The notes beneath the pieces were generated by a model. That model was not told the origin of the DNA, did not search any database, and saw only the letters and a program-made list of their open reading frames with translations. A DNA stretch of 64,000 nt from contig NZ_JAERRF010000024.1 of NCBI RefSeq assembly GCF_016741875.1, positions 61,832-125,831 on the forward strand, written 5' to 3'. The DNA is from Streptomyces coffeae (GTDB lineage: Bacteria; Actinomycetota; Actinomycetes; Streptomycetales; Streptomycetaceae). This document shows, in pieces, positions 41,578-49,592 of this stretch. Made by a program: the position numbers and the translations under genes. Within the stretch, counting starts at the first letter, position 1. Each line of letters starts with the position of its first letter.

Positions 41578-44391
41578 ATGGTGACTTTCGGCTTACTTGG
41601 CAGTATCGAGGTGTGTGTCGACGGCACCGTGCTGAACCTGGGACATGCCCGGCAACAGTGTGTGCTCGCCGCGCTGCTGGTCGACGCCAACCACGTGGTG
41701 GCGATCGATCAGCTCGTCGACCGGGTCTGGGGCGACCACCCTCCGCGTCGCGTGCAGGGCACGGTGTACAGCTATCTCTCTCGCCTCCGCCAGGCACTCG
41801 CCCCCGCCGCCGACCGGGTCGTCATCGACCGGCGGTCCGGCGGCTACATCCTCCAGGTCGAGGATGGCTCGGTCGACCTGCACCGCTTCCGCCACTTGTC
41901 CGCGCAGGCCCGGGCGGCCGACCAGAACGATCAGGCATGTGCCCTGTTCTCCGAAGCGCTGGGGCTGTGGCGGGGGACGCCCTTCGCCGCCGTGGACACC
42001 CCCTGGTTCAACTCTCTGCGGGACGTCCTGCTGCAAGAGCGCATGGCAGCGGAGCTGGACCACACCGACGCTCAGCTCCGGGGCGGCCACCACACCCGTC
42101 TGCTGGCCGAGCTGTCCATCCGCTCGGAGACGAACCCGCTGGACGAGCGCCTGGCGGGTCAGTTCATGCTCGCGCTGTACCGCAGCGGCCGCCCCGCTGA
42201 AGCCCTCAACCACTACCAGGCCATCCGGCGGCGGCTGACGGAGGGACTGGGCATCGACCCGAGCCCCGCGCTGCGCACACTTCACCAGCAGATCCTGGCT
42301 GCCGATCCGGCCCTTGCCGCTCCCGCGCCCCCTCGCTCCACCGGAGTCTCCGGGCAGGCCCCCGTCCCGGTGCCCCAGCAATTGCCCCCGCAACCACCGG
42401 TGTTCGTTGGCCGGTCGGCCGAACTCGACGCCCTGGACGGCATGCTGGACGCCCAGGACGATCCGGGTGGCACGGTGGTCATCTCCGCGATCGGAGGCGT
42501 CGGAGGCATCGGCAAGAGCTGGCTTGCCCTCCGTTGGGCCCACAACCGGGCGCGTCACTTCCCCGACGGACAGCTCTACACCAATCTCCGCGGGTTCGAC
42601 CCCTCCAACGCCCCCGTCCCCCCGGCGGCAGCAGTCCGCGGCTTTCTCGACGCCCTGGGCGCCGACCCGACCTCGATCCCCGCGGACCTGGACGGACAGG
42701 CCGGGCTGTATCGGAGCCTGACCGCCCGTAAGCGCTTGCTCATCGTCGTGGACAACGCCCGCGACAGCGCCCAGGTCCTCCCCTTGCTGCCAGGCAGCTC
42801 CACCTGCACGGTGCTCATCACCAGCCGCAGTCAGCTCACCGGCCTGACGGTAACGCATGGCGCCCGCTGCCTCGGGCTCGACGTACTCGCCGAAAGCGAG
42901 GCCCGCGAGTTGCTGATCGGCCACCTCGGCCGACACCGGGCCGCCGCCGAGCCGGAATCGGTCACCATCCTCCTGAGGCACTGCGCGGGACTGCCTCTGG
43001 CGCTCAGCATCCTGGCCGCGCGCGCTGCCGCCAGCCCGGACCTGCCGCTATCGGCGCTCGCCGAGGAGCTCCAGGAGGCGGCCACCCGCCTCGATGCCCT
43101 GGACACCGGCGACATGACCGCCGACCTGCGGGCCGTGTTCTCCTCCTCCTACCACGCACTCGAACCCGATGCCGCGCAGATGTTCCGGCTGCTTGGTCTC
43201 GCACCCGGTCCCGACATCAGCGCGACCGCCACCGCCAGTCTCATCGCTCTCCCCATGCCCCGGGTCCGGGTGCTGCTGCGGAAACTACAGGCCGCCCATC
43301 TCGTCCAGGAGCACGCCCCCGGCCGCTATCGTATGCACGACCTCATCCGCCTCTACGCCACCGAACAAGGCCATACCCAGCCGGCCTCGGTCTGGGAGAC
43401 CGCGAGGCGCCGACTGACCGACTTCTATGTCCACACCGCCCACCGCGCGGCGGGTTTGCTGGACCCGCACCGTGACCCGATCCCGCTGACCGCCGCCCAG
43501 CCAGGGGTGGTGCCGGAAGACCTGGCAGATCATGGTGCGGCTCTGGACTGGTTCACCGCCGAGCACCGGGTGGTGCACGGCGCCCTCGATCTGGCGGTCG
43601 GCGCGGGTCTGGACGCGCACGCATGGCGGCTGGCCTGGGCCCTGGAGACCTTCTTCGACTACCGGGGGCACTGGCACGACTGGGCGGCCAGCCAACGCAT
43701 CGCGCTCCAGGCCGGCCAGCGGCTCGGCGACAGATCCTGGCAAGCCGCCGCACACCGCAGTCTCGGCGTCGTCCACACCACGATGGACCGGCTCGACCAG
43801 GGCTACACCTACTTCGGCCAGGCCCTCGACCTCTACCGGGGGTTGGACGATCTGGTCGGTCAGGCACACACCCATCGCGGTCTGGGCTGGGTCCGCGACC
43901 GGCAGGGCCACCCCCGGGACGCGCTCGACCACAACGAACAGGCGCTGCGCCTTTACCGGAAAGCCGGCCACCGGGCCGGACAGGCGATGGCGCTGAACAA
44001 CGCCGGGTGGCTGCACGCCATGGTGGGTGACTACGAGAAGACACTCGACTACTGCGCCCAAGCGGTGGCGCTGAACCAGGAGATCGACGACCCGCACGCC
44101 GAGGCGGGCGCCTGGGACAGCCTCGGCTACGCGAACCACCGCCTCGCTCGCTACACCGAGGCCACCCGCTGCTACAAGCGGGGGCTCGACATGGTCCGCG
44201 GTGTCGGTGACCGATACCACGAGACGGAGATCCTCAACCACCTCGGCGACACCCGTCTGGCCGCTGGAGACCCCGCGGCGGCCCGGGTCGTCTGGCGGCA
44301 GGCCCTGGAGATCGCGGAGGACACCGGCCATCCGGCCACCGACGCGCTCCGGGGCAAGCTCAAGGATGTCTCCGCGTCCCCCGGAGCGTGA
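41578..44391 (+). CDS. SARP-family regulator of the lanthipeptide cluster (SARP / NB-ARC / TPR)
   Basis: The 937-residue AfsR-like protein has the SARP winged helix (VTFGLLGSIEVCVDGTVLNL to SGGYILQVED) and activation domain (to about 245), an NB-ARC ATPase with GGVGGIGKSWLALRWA and LLIVVDNARD, a winged-helix RYRMHDLIRLYA region, and a C-terminal block of TPR repeats (about 690-920; for example HTHRGLGWVRDRQGHPRDAL). Its sixth codon is TTA (41593-41595), making translation dependent on the bldA tRNA. It follows the exporters on the same strand and is the obvious local activator. It ends the cluster; the sequence beyond is a field of relics. Confidence 0.88.
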   Translation: MVTFGLLGSIEVCVDGTVLNLGHARQQCVLAALLVDANHVVAIDQLVDRVWGDHPPRRVQGTVYSYLSRLRQALAPAADRVVIDRRSGGYILQVEDGSVDLHRFRHLSAQARAADQNDQACALFSEALGLWRGTPFAAVDTPWFNSLRDVLLQERMAAELDHTDAQLRGGHHTRLLAELSIRSETNPLDERLAGQFMLALYRSGRPAEALNHYQAIRRRLTEGLGIDPSPALRTLHQQILAADPALAAPAPPRSTGVSGQAPVPVPQQLPPQPPVFVGRSAELDALDGMLDAQDDPGGTVVISAIGGVGGIGKSWLALRWAHNRARHFPDGQLYTNLRGFDPSNAPVPPAAAVRGFLDALGADPTSIPADLDGQAGLYRSLTARKRLLIVVDNARDSAQVLPLLPGSSTCTVLITSRSQLTGLTVTHGARCLGLDVLAESEARELLIGHLGRHRAAAEPESVTILLRHCAGLPLALSILAARAAASPDLPLSALAEELQEAATRLDALDTGDMTADLRAVFSSSYHALEPDAAQMFRLLGLAPGPDISATATASLIALPMPRVRVLLRKLQAAHLVQEHAPGRYRMHDLIRLYATEQGHTQPASVWETARRRLTDFYVHTAHRAAGLLDPHRDPIPLTAAQPGVVPEDLADHGAALDWFTAEHRVVHGALDLAVGAGLDAHAWRLAWALETFFDYRGHWHDWAASQRIALQAGQRLGDRSWQAAAHRSLGVVHTTMDRLDQGYTYFGQALDLYRGLDDLVGQAHTHRGLGWVRDRQGHPRDALDHNEQALRLYRKAGHRAGQAMALNNAGWLHAMVGDYEKTLDYCAQAVALNQEIDDPHAEAGAWDSLGYANHRLARYTEATRCYKRGLDMVRGVGDRYHETEILNHLGDTRLAAGDPAAARVVWRQALEIAEDTGHPATDALRGKLKDVSASPGA

Positions 44392-44469
44392 GGCCGGCTG
44401 CGGCCGACCGTCCGCGGCCGGCGCTCACCGCGGCAAGATGAGTGCTGTGGCCGCCTCCCGGCCCAAGCG

Positions 44470-44625
44470 CACCGCGTGATCCGCACCGTCCAACTGCTGC
44501 GCTACCTCTCAGACGCCCCGCTGCGCCGACGGGTCACCGCGGCCACCAACAAGGTCAAGGCGTTCAACGGCTTTTCCCAGTGGATTGGTTTCCGCAACGG
44601 CCGCGTCATCACCGACAACACCCCC
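44470..44625 (+). pseudogene. Relic of a Tn3-family transposase
   Basis: The plus strand encodes QLLRYLSDAPLRRRVTAATN followed directly by KVKAFNGFSQWIGFRNGRVI, a near-exact copy of the C-terminal Tn3 TnpA motif region. The frame then runs out of similarity and stops. Neither terminal inverted repeats nor a resolvase are visible. It marks an old transposon between the lanthipeptide cluster and the relic field. Confidence 0.65.
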
Positions 44626-44688
44626 GGCTGGTGGCCGCTTCGTGCTTGACAGCGTGGCCCTGCTCCTGCCGGGGAGACGCCGATCGTG

Positions 44689-45200
44689 TCACCTTTGAGG
44701 CTCCGGAGACTCGGCCACGCCAACCGGGCGAGCGCCGTAAGAGGGCAGTGTGACGGTGAAGGTGCTGCCCTTGTCGGGCGCGGTGCGTACGGTCACCGTG
44801 CCGGCGTACGCTTCGACGATCGACTTGACGATGCTCAGGCCGAGTCCCGTGCCGCCGCTGCCCGGGGTGCGGGATTCATCGCCGCGGTAGAAGCGCTCGA
44901 AGATCCGGCAGGCGGTGTCGGGGGCCATACCGGGCCCCTGGTCGGTGACGTGCAGCTCGACGTTGTCATCGGGAAGCGAGCGCACCGCCACGGATATCGG
45001 CGTGCCGGGTGGGGTGTGCAGCAGTGCGTTGTCCAGCAGGTTCCGCAGCACCTGGAGCAGCCGGTCCTCGTCGCCGGACGCGAGCGCCTCTCCCTGCTCC
45101 TCCACGGTGATCGGTCTGCCGGGGCCGAGGGCGCGAGCATGGGCGACGGCGTCCTGGGCGAGCTTGCCGAGGTCGACCGGTGTGGTGGCGAGCGGGCGTC
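44689..45200 (-). pseudogene. Truncated sensor histidine kinase (C-terminal ATPase part only)
   Basis: The minus-strand frame keeps the end of a dimerisation region (TPVDLGKLAQDAVAHAR) and a full HATPase_c domain: LLQVLRNLLDNALLHTP (N box), VTDQGPGMAPD (G1), IFERFYRGDESR (F box) and GGTGLGLSIVKSIVEAYAG (G2). The phospho-acceptor His, sensor and membrane segments are gone. Upstream, the frame runs into the opposite-strand flavoprotein relic at about 45200, a clean recombination junction. No response regulator is adjacent. Confidence 0.65.
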
Positions 45201-45205
45201 CCTCG

Positions 45206-45660
45206 GCCGCGGGCCTCACCGCGGCCGACGCGCTGCGGCGCGAAGGCTTCACGGGCTCCCTGACCATGGTCGGGGACGAACTGCGGCCGCCGTACGACCG
45301 CCCACCGCTGTCGAAGCAGGTCCTGGCCGGCGACCTGGACCCGCACCGGACCACCCTGCGCCAGAACGCCGACCTCCGGCGGCTGCGGATCAATCTCCGG
45401 ATCTACGCGGCGGGCGACGTCGCCAACTGGCCGCACCCTCTTACCGGCGAACGAACCCGGCTGGAACAGCGCCCCAATGCCACCCAACAAGCCATCACCG
45501 CCGCCGGAAACCTCCTCGCCGGACCCACCGGCGCGACACCTTACGCACCGGTCCCGTTCGGGTGGACCGACCAGTACGACGCCAGGATCCAGTTCCACGG
45601 ATGGTGTCCCACCAACGCCCGTATCAAGTATGTCGACGGCGACCCACAGGCACGCAAGTT
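45206..45660 (+). pseudogene. Ferredoxin-reductase-like flavoprotein with internal deletion
   Basis: The plus strand reads AADALRREGFTGSLTMVGDE and PPYDRPPLSKQVLAGDLDP, the N-terminal part of a rhodocoxin/ferredoxin reductase-type flavoprotein, and then jumps to IYAAGDVANWPHPLTGE, which normally lies some 200 residues later, and on to RIQFHGWCPTNARIKYVDGD. The middle of the FAD/NAD domains is missing and the first residues are lost at the junction with the kinase relic. It cannot be functional. Confidence 0.65.
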
Positions 45661-45663
45661 CGT

Positions 45664-45958
45664 CGTGCACTGGTCACCCCGCCGGACCTCGAGACGCCGC
45701 TCCCGAAGGGCTGCCCCACCCCGGGGGTACTCCGCGAGAACGGCTGGGCCCCCGTCCCCGGCCCCGCTGCCCTTCCCGAGCATCGTCGCGAGCAGTTCCA
45801 ACGACCCCCTGGGCACCGTCGAACGGGTCGTGGAGCTGTCCCGGAACGGGTGTGGCCGCCTCGTGGAACCGGGTCCGGTCGGTCACCTCAACCCCGGCTC
45901 CGGCCACGGCCCGTGACCCCATGCGGAGGAACTGCTCCACGAATTCGAGCTCGGCTGA
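45664..45958 (+). pseudogene. Relic of an RBBP9-type alpha/beta hydrolase
   Basis: The plus strand reads ALVTPPDLETPLPKGCPTPG and LRENGWAPVPG in one frame, then continues in a second frame as LPFPSIVASSSNDPLGTVER and LVEPGPVGHLNPGSGHGP. There a TGA stands where the family has a Trp codon, after which PHAEELLHEFELG follows before the natural stop. One frameshift and one nonsense mutation therefore interrupt the C-terminal half of an RBBP9/YdeN-like serine hydrolase. Confidence 0.6.
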
Positions 45959-45991
45959 GCCCCCGCCTTGTGCGGCCCCACCGGTGGGCCC

Positions 45992-46591
45992 TTACCGCCC
46001 AGGGCCGGGGTGTGCGGCGACGACGCGGCGGAAGAGGGCCTGTACGGCCGGTGTGACATCGGTGCCGGTCTGGTGGTGGCACGGGCCGGCATACGCATGG
46101 GTGAGGAAGTGCGCGGTCAGTTCGGGGTCGGGGACGTCGAACTCGCCGGCTGCGTGGCCTTCGGTGAGGATCGTGACAAGCAGGTCACGGGCGGCGGTCA
46201 TGGGTTCCTCGCCGACCGCGCCGAGTTCGTGGAAGAGCCGGTGGTAGAGCTCGTGGTGGTCCTGTTCAGCGGTGACCCAGGCGGCGACGAGTCCATCGAG
46301 GCGGTCGGTCCAGGTCAGGCCGGGCTGCTGGATGAGGGCGGCGGGCCGCTGGAGCATGCGGTCCCACATCTCGGCCTGGAGGGCGGCGAGGAGTTCCTGC
46401 TTGGAGGCGAAGTAAAGGTAGACCGTGCCCTTGGCGACCCCGGCACGGGCGGCGACCTTGGCTACGGTCAGTGCCTCGTAACCGTCCTCCAGCAGCAGTG
46501 CGGCGACGGCGTCCAGGATCTGGCGGCGGCGCACGTCCGGGGGCTGGAAGCGGCCGATGGGCTGGGCGGGGGCGGGCCTGTCCGCGGGCAC
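45992..46591 (-). CDS. TetR-family transcriptional regulator
   Basis: The 199-residue protein has an N-terminal TetR helix-turn-helix (RRQILDAVAALLLEDGYEAL, VAKVAARAGVAKGTVYLYF) and an all-helical ligand domain. It lies 38 bases downstream of a methyltransferase gene in the same minus-strand operon. Two 13-bp palindromes in the divergent promoter at 47333-47364 are its likely binding sites, so it probably represses both the operon containing itself and the divergent flavoprotein. The inducing ligand is unknown. Confidence 0.87.
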   Translation of the reverse strand: MPADRPAPAQPIGRFQPPDVRRRQILDAVAALLLEDGYEALTVAKVAARAGVAKGTVYLYFASKQELLAALQAEMWDRMLQRPAALIQQPGLTWTDRLDGLVAAWVTAEQDHHELYHRLFHELGAVGEEPMTAARDLLVTILTEGHAAGEFDVPDPELTAHFLTHAYAGPCHHQTGTDVTPAVQALFRRVVAAHPGPGR

Positions 46592-46629
46592 GGTCTCTCC
46601 TCATTCGTGGCCGGCTGACCGGCGATCGG

Positions 46630-47298
46630 TCAGCGGGTCGCTTCCAGGGTGTCATGCGGTTTGCGGGCGATCACGACGACGGCGTGGTCCTCGCCGGGCG
46701 GCTGTTCATGCCCGGGGTGCTGGTGAAGAGGTACGCGCCGGCGGTCGGCTCGCAGGATGTCCAGGCCGAGCCCCGCCAGGTCGGTACGCATTTCGTCGAC
46801 CGTGACCAGGTCACCTGCCTGGCCCCAGTCACAGGCTTCCTCATCCCATTCGCCCAGGGACAGGATCGCGCCGGGGGCGAGGGCCGCCGCGAGGGAGACC
46901 AGGGTGGCGGTGCGGGCAGGGCCGCGCGGGGGCAGAGCGTAGGAGCTGAGGACGAAGTCATAGCCGGTCTCGGGCCTCCAGACGGCGCTGTCGGCCACGA
47001 CCAGCTCGACGAGATCCGTCAGGCCGCGGGCGCAGGCGCCGGCCCGGGCGCCCGCGATGGCTCGGGGCGCGATGTCCACGCCGGTGACGCGCCAGCCGCG
47101 CCGGGCGAGCTCCAGGGTGTTGCCGCCCGCGCCGCAGCCCATGTCCAGAGCCTTCCCGGACGGAAGGCCGTAGGCCGGGGCGAGCAGGAGCGGGTCGGGG
47201 GCGGCGATGTCGCGGGCATCCCCCCGGTAGACCGAGTCCCAGTCGAACGGGGTCCGCAACGCGGGCGGACCGTCGGGGGTGGGGGCTGTGTGGTGCAT
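46630..47298 (-). CDS. Class I SAM-dependent methyltransferase
   Basis: The 222-residue protein carries the SAM-binding motif ALDMGCGAGGNTLELARRGW, an acidic loop TGVDIAPRAI, and later ILSLGEWDEEACDWG and VTVDEMRTDLAGLGLDI. It resembles the methyltransferase type 11/12 and tellurite-resistance-like groups. ATG 47298 is chosen because GGAGGAAACGAG sits immediately upstream; a farther in-frame ATG lacks a ribosome site. It is the first gene of the TetR operon. A role in detoxification of the TetR ligand is a reasonable but unproved idea. Confidence 0.82.
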   Translation of the reverse strand: MHHTAPTPDGPPALRTPFDWDSVYRGDARDIAAPDPLLLAPAYGLPSGKALDMGCGAGGNTLELARRGWRVTGVDIAPRAIAGARAGACARGLTDLVELVVADSAVWRPETGYDFVLSSYALPPRGPARTATLVSLAAALAPGAILSLGEWDEEACDWGQAGDLVTVDEMRTDLAGLGLDILRADRRRVPLHQHPGHEQPPGEDHAVVVIARKPHDTLEATR

Positions 47299-47329
47299 CT
47301 CGTTTCCTCCGGTGGGAATGGACGACGCC

Positions 47330-47367
47330 AAATGACCGTTGGTCAGTAGTATGACTGCTGGTCATTT
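47330..47367. promoter_or_regulatory. Twin 13-bp TetR-type operators
   Basis: TGACCGTTGGTCA (47333-47345) and TGACTGCTGGTCA (47352-47364) are two copies of TGAC-Y-G-Y-TGGTCA 19 bases apart. The outer arms AAATGACC (47330) and GGTCATTT (47360) make the whole element a larger palindrome. It lies exactly between the divergent methyltransferase/TetR operon and the flavoprotein gene. Confidence 0.75.
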
Positions 47368-47396
47368 GATGTCGTCAACCCCACCTGGAGGCACCC

Positions 47397-48317
47397 ATGA
47401 CGCCCACCGCGCAGTACGACACCGTGATCGTCGGCGGCGGCCCGGCAGGGCTCACCGCCGCCCTCGCCTTGACCCGCTACCGCCACCGCACCCTGGTCGT
47501 GGAGTCGCCAGGGCCGCCGCGCAACGCCGCCTCCCGCGGCGTGCACGGCATGATCGGCCTGGAAGGTGCCACCCCGGCCCAGGTCCGCACCCGGGCCTGG
47601 GCCGAGCTCGACACCTACGGCCTGGCCGAGCGCCGCGAAGACACCGTCGAGAACGTCACCCGGGCCGACGACGGCGGGTTCCGGACCGTACTGTCCGACG
47701 GCACGGCCGTAGGGTCGCCCACCGTGCTCCTGGCCACCGGGGTGATCGACGCCCTGCCGGACGGCGTCGAGGGCTTCTCCGAGTGCTGGGGCCGCACCGT
47801 GATCCACTGCCCGTTCTGCGTCGGCTGGGAGAACGCCGACCGCACCTGGGGACTGATCGCCGACGACCCCGACTACGCGGCCATGGCCGCGTACGCCTTC
47901 AGCGCCTGGTCAGCGGATGTCATCGCCATCGCGCCGCCCGGCATGGACCGCCGCGCCGAGATACGCGCACAGCTGCGTGGCGCGGGCAGCGACCTCGTCG
48001 AGGGAGAGATCACCCGACTCCACCACCGCGACGGTGACCTGTACGCGGTGGAGTTCGCCGACGGCACGCACCTCGACCGGCAGACCCTGCTGTGGTCCCC
48101 GCCCCAGAAACAGGTCCCGCTCGTCACCCGTCTCACCCAGAACCTCGGCCTGGCTCTCGACGACGGCTTCGTCACCGTCGGACCCGACCAGCAGACCCGC
48201 GTGCCGGGGCTGTACGCCGCAGGCGACCTCACCACCGCATGGGAACAGGGCGCCATGAACGCCGCCGGAGCCGGTGCCGCGGCGGCCGACGCCATCCACT
48301 TCGCCCGCCGCACCTGA
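47397..48317 (+). CDS. Thioredoxin-reductase-like FAD/NAD(P) oxidoreductase
   Basis: The 306-residue flavoprotein starts YDTVIVGGGPAGLTAALALT, keeps a central TVIHCPFCVGWE with a C-x-x-C pair like that of thioredoxin reductase, and ends with VPGLYAAGDLTTAWEQGAMN. In the family the Cys pair reduces a disulfide, and relatives in natural-product clusters form disulfides in small molecules. The second GxGxxG for NADPH is degenerate here (WGLIADDPDYAA), so direct NADPH use is doubtful. It is divergent from the TetR operon over the twin operators and is probably TetR-controlled. An unknown gene follows after 17 bases. Confidence 0.82.
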   Translation: MTPTAQYDTVIVGGGPAGLTAALALTRYRHRTLVVESPGPPRNAASRGVHGMIGLEGATPAQVRTRAWAELDTYGLAERREDTVENVTRADDGGFRTVLSDGTAVGSPTVLLATGVIDALPDGVEGFSECWGRTVIHCPFCVGWENADRTWGLIADDPDYAAMAAYAFSAWSADVIAIAPPGMDRRAEIRAQLRGAGSDLVEGEITRLHHRDGDLYAVEFADGTHLDRQTLLWSPPQKQVPLVTRLTQNLGLALDDGFVTVGPDQQTRVPGLYAAGDLTTAWEQGAMNAAGAGAAAADAIHFARRT

Positions 48318-48334
48318 ACCATCCGGGGTCTTCC

Positions 48335-48961
48335 ATGTCCGAGCGAGCCTTCACCGACTACATCAACCACATCGGCGACCGCACCTCCCTCTACGCTGTC
48401 GTCGCCGCCCATACCGGCGCCCGCCGCGTCCTGTACCCCGGCAGCTACCTCGACCTCGCGCCCTCCTATGTCTGGGCCGACGTCACCTACCTCGATTCCG
48501 ACACCCGCGCCCGCCGACTCTTCACCGGCTCCGGCGCCACCGGCCCCGCCCGACACCACAAGCGGTACGCCGGGGAACCATTGATCACCTTCGTCCCCGG
48601 CGACTACACCCACACCCTGCGGAGCCTCCCCGCATCCGCTTGGGACCTGGCCATCTCCCTCTACGCAGGCCCCGTCTCCGAACACGTCAAGCGGTGCCTT
48701 CGTCCGCACGGCTGGCTGCTGGCCAACAACAGCCACGCCGATGTCGGCTTCGCCCACCTCGATCCCGACTACCGGCTCAGCGCCGTCATCCACCACCGCA
48801 GCGGCCGATACACACTCACCACCGACCACCTGGACCAGTACACACAGCCACGACGCCCACCCCACCCCACCCGCGACCAGCTCCGAGCCATCGGTCGCGG
48901 CATCGCCTACACCCGAACAGCCACCGCCTACCTCTTCCTCCACCAACCCCGCGAACGATGA
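48335..48961 (+). CDS. Uncharacterised protein, co-transcribed with the flavoprotein
   Basis: The 208-residue protein has no family I can name. The N-terminal part has RVLYPGSYLDLAPSYVWADV followed by TYLDSDTRARRLF, a pattern reminiscent of a Rossmann-type nucleotide site and an acidic ribose-binding strand. A later LRSLPASAWDLAISLYAGPV and CLRPHGWLLANNSHADVGFA resemble motif IV and V of SAM methyltransferases. A highly diverged methyltransferase is therefore possible. It starts 17 bases after the flavoprotein stop, without a strong ribosome site, and is probably part of the TetR-controlled unit. Confidence 0.6.
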   Translation: MSERAFTDYINHIGDRTSLYAVVAAHTGARRVLYPGSYLDLAPSYVWADVTYLDSDTRARRLFTGSGATGPARHHKRYAGEPLITFVPGDYTHTLRSLPASAWDLAISLYAGPVSEHVKRCLRPHGWLLANNSHADVGFAHLDPDYRLSAVIHHRSGRYTLTTDHLDQYTQPRRPPHPTRDQLRAIGRGIAYTRTATAYLFLHQPRER

Positions 48962-48994
48962 CCCCCAAGACACTGCGTCCGGCCGCCCATCGCC

Positions 48995-49360
48995 GTTCTT
49001 GTCGTTGAAGGCGGCGTCGAAGCCGTACTCCTCGACCAGGAGCTTGACCTTCTCCTCGGAGCCGGCGGAGCCGATGACCCGGGAGGCGCCCTTGATCCTG
49101 GCTATCTGACCGACCACGCCGCCCACCGCACCGCCCGCGCCGGACACGCATACGGCCTCACCCGCCGTGAGGGACCCGACGTCCAGCAGTCCCGCGTACG
49201 CGGTCAGGCCCGTCGTGCCCAGGAGGCCGAGGCAGGCGCTCAGCGGGGCCAGCGACGGGTCCACCGTGGAGGCGTCCTTGGCGTCCATGACCGCGTACTC
49301 GCGCCAGCCGGTGAAGCGAACGTTCACCCACGGGCTGCCCGAGACCGAACGCAGCGCCGC
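48995..49360 (-). pseudogene. Fragment of an NADP-dependent quinone-oxidoreductase-like (MDR) gene
   Basis: The minus strand encodes FTGWREYAVMDAKDASTVDP, LGTTGLTAYAGLLDVGSLTA, VCVSGAGGAVGGVVGQIA and RVIGSAGSEEKVKLLVEEYG. These are typical of the central part of CurA-like medium-chain dehydrogenase/reductases. The N-terminal third and everything after the AAFNDKNG block are missing, and the frame runs on into non-homologous sequence. It is a truncated relic. Confidence 0.65.
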
Positions 49361-49592
49361 ACAACGAGCGCGCTCACGGTCGCGTCTGCAGTCCGTCGGC
49401 CACCCGGACAAACCTTGCCCGGGCCTAGATCATCTTATCGAGTTAATGCCACTGGCTTCTCAGGGCCGACGGGGCGCACCAGCCGCTAGTGTTCCTGGCC
49501 ATCTGGACGGATTCCTGGATGTTTGCCCCTCCTTTCCTCTTTCCCGGTGACACGCACGCCGGCGACCGCCCTTACGAAGGAGAGCTCGCCCG
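49361..49592. other. Upstream region of the 2-methylisoborneol operon
   Basis: No gene. An A/T-rich patch around 49429-49448 (containing TCTTATCGAGTTAAT) could hold the promoter. GAAGGAGAG before 49593 is the ribosome site of the encapsulin gene. Confidence 0.4.
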
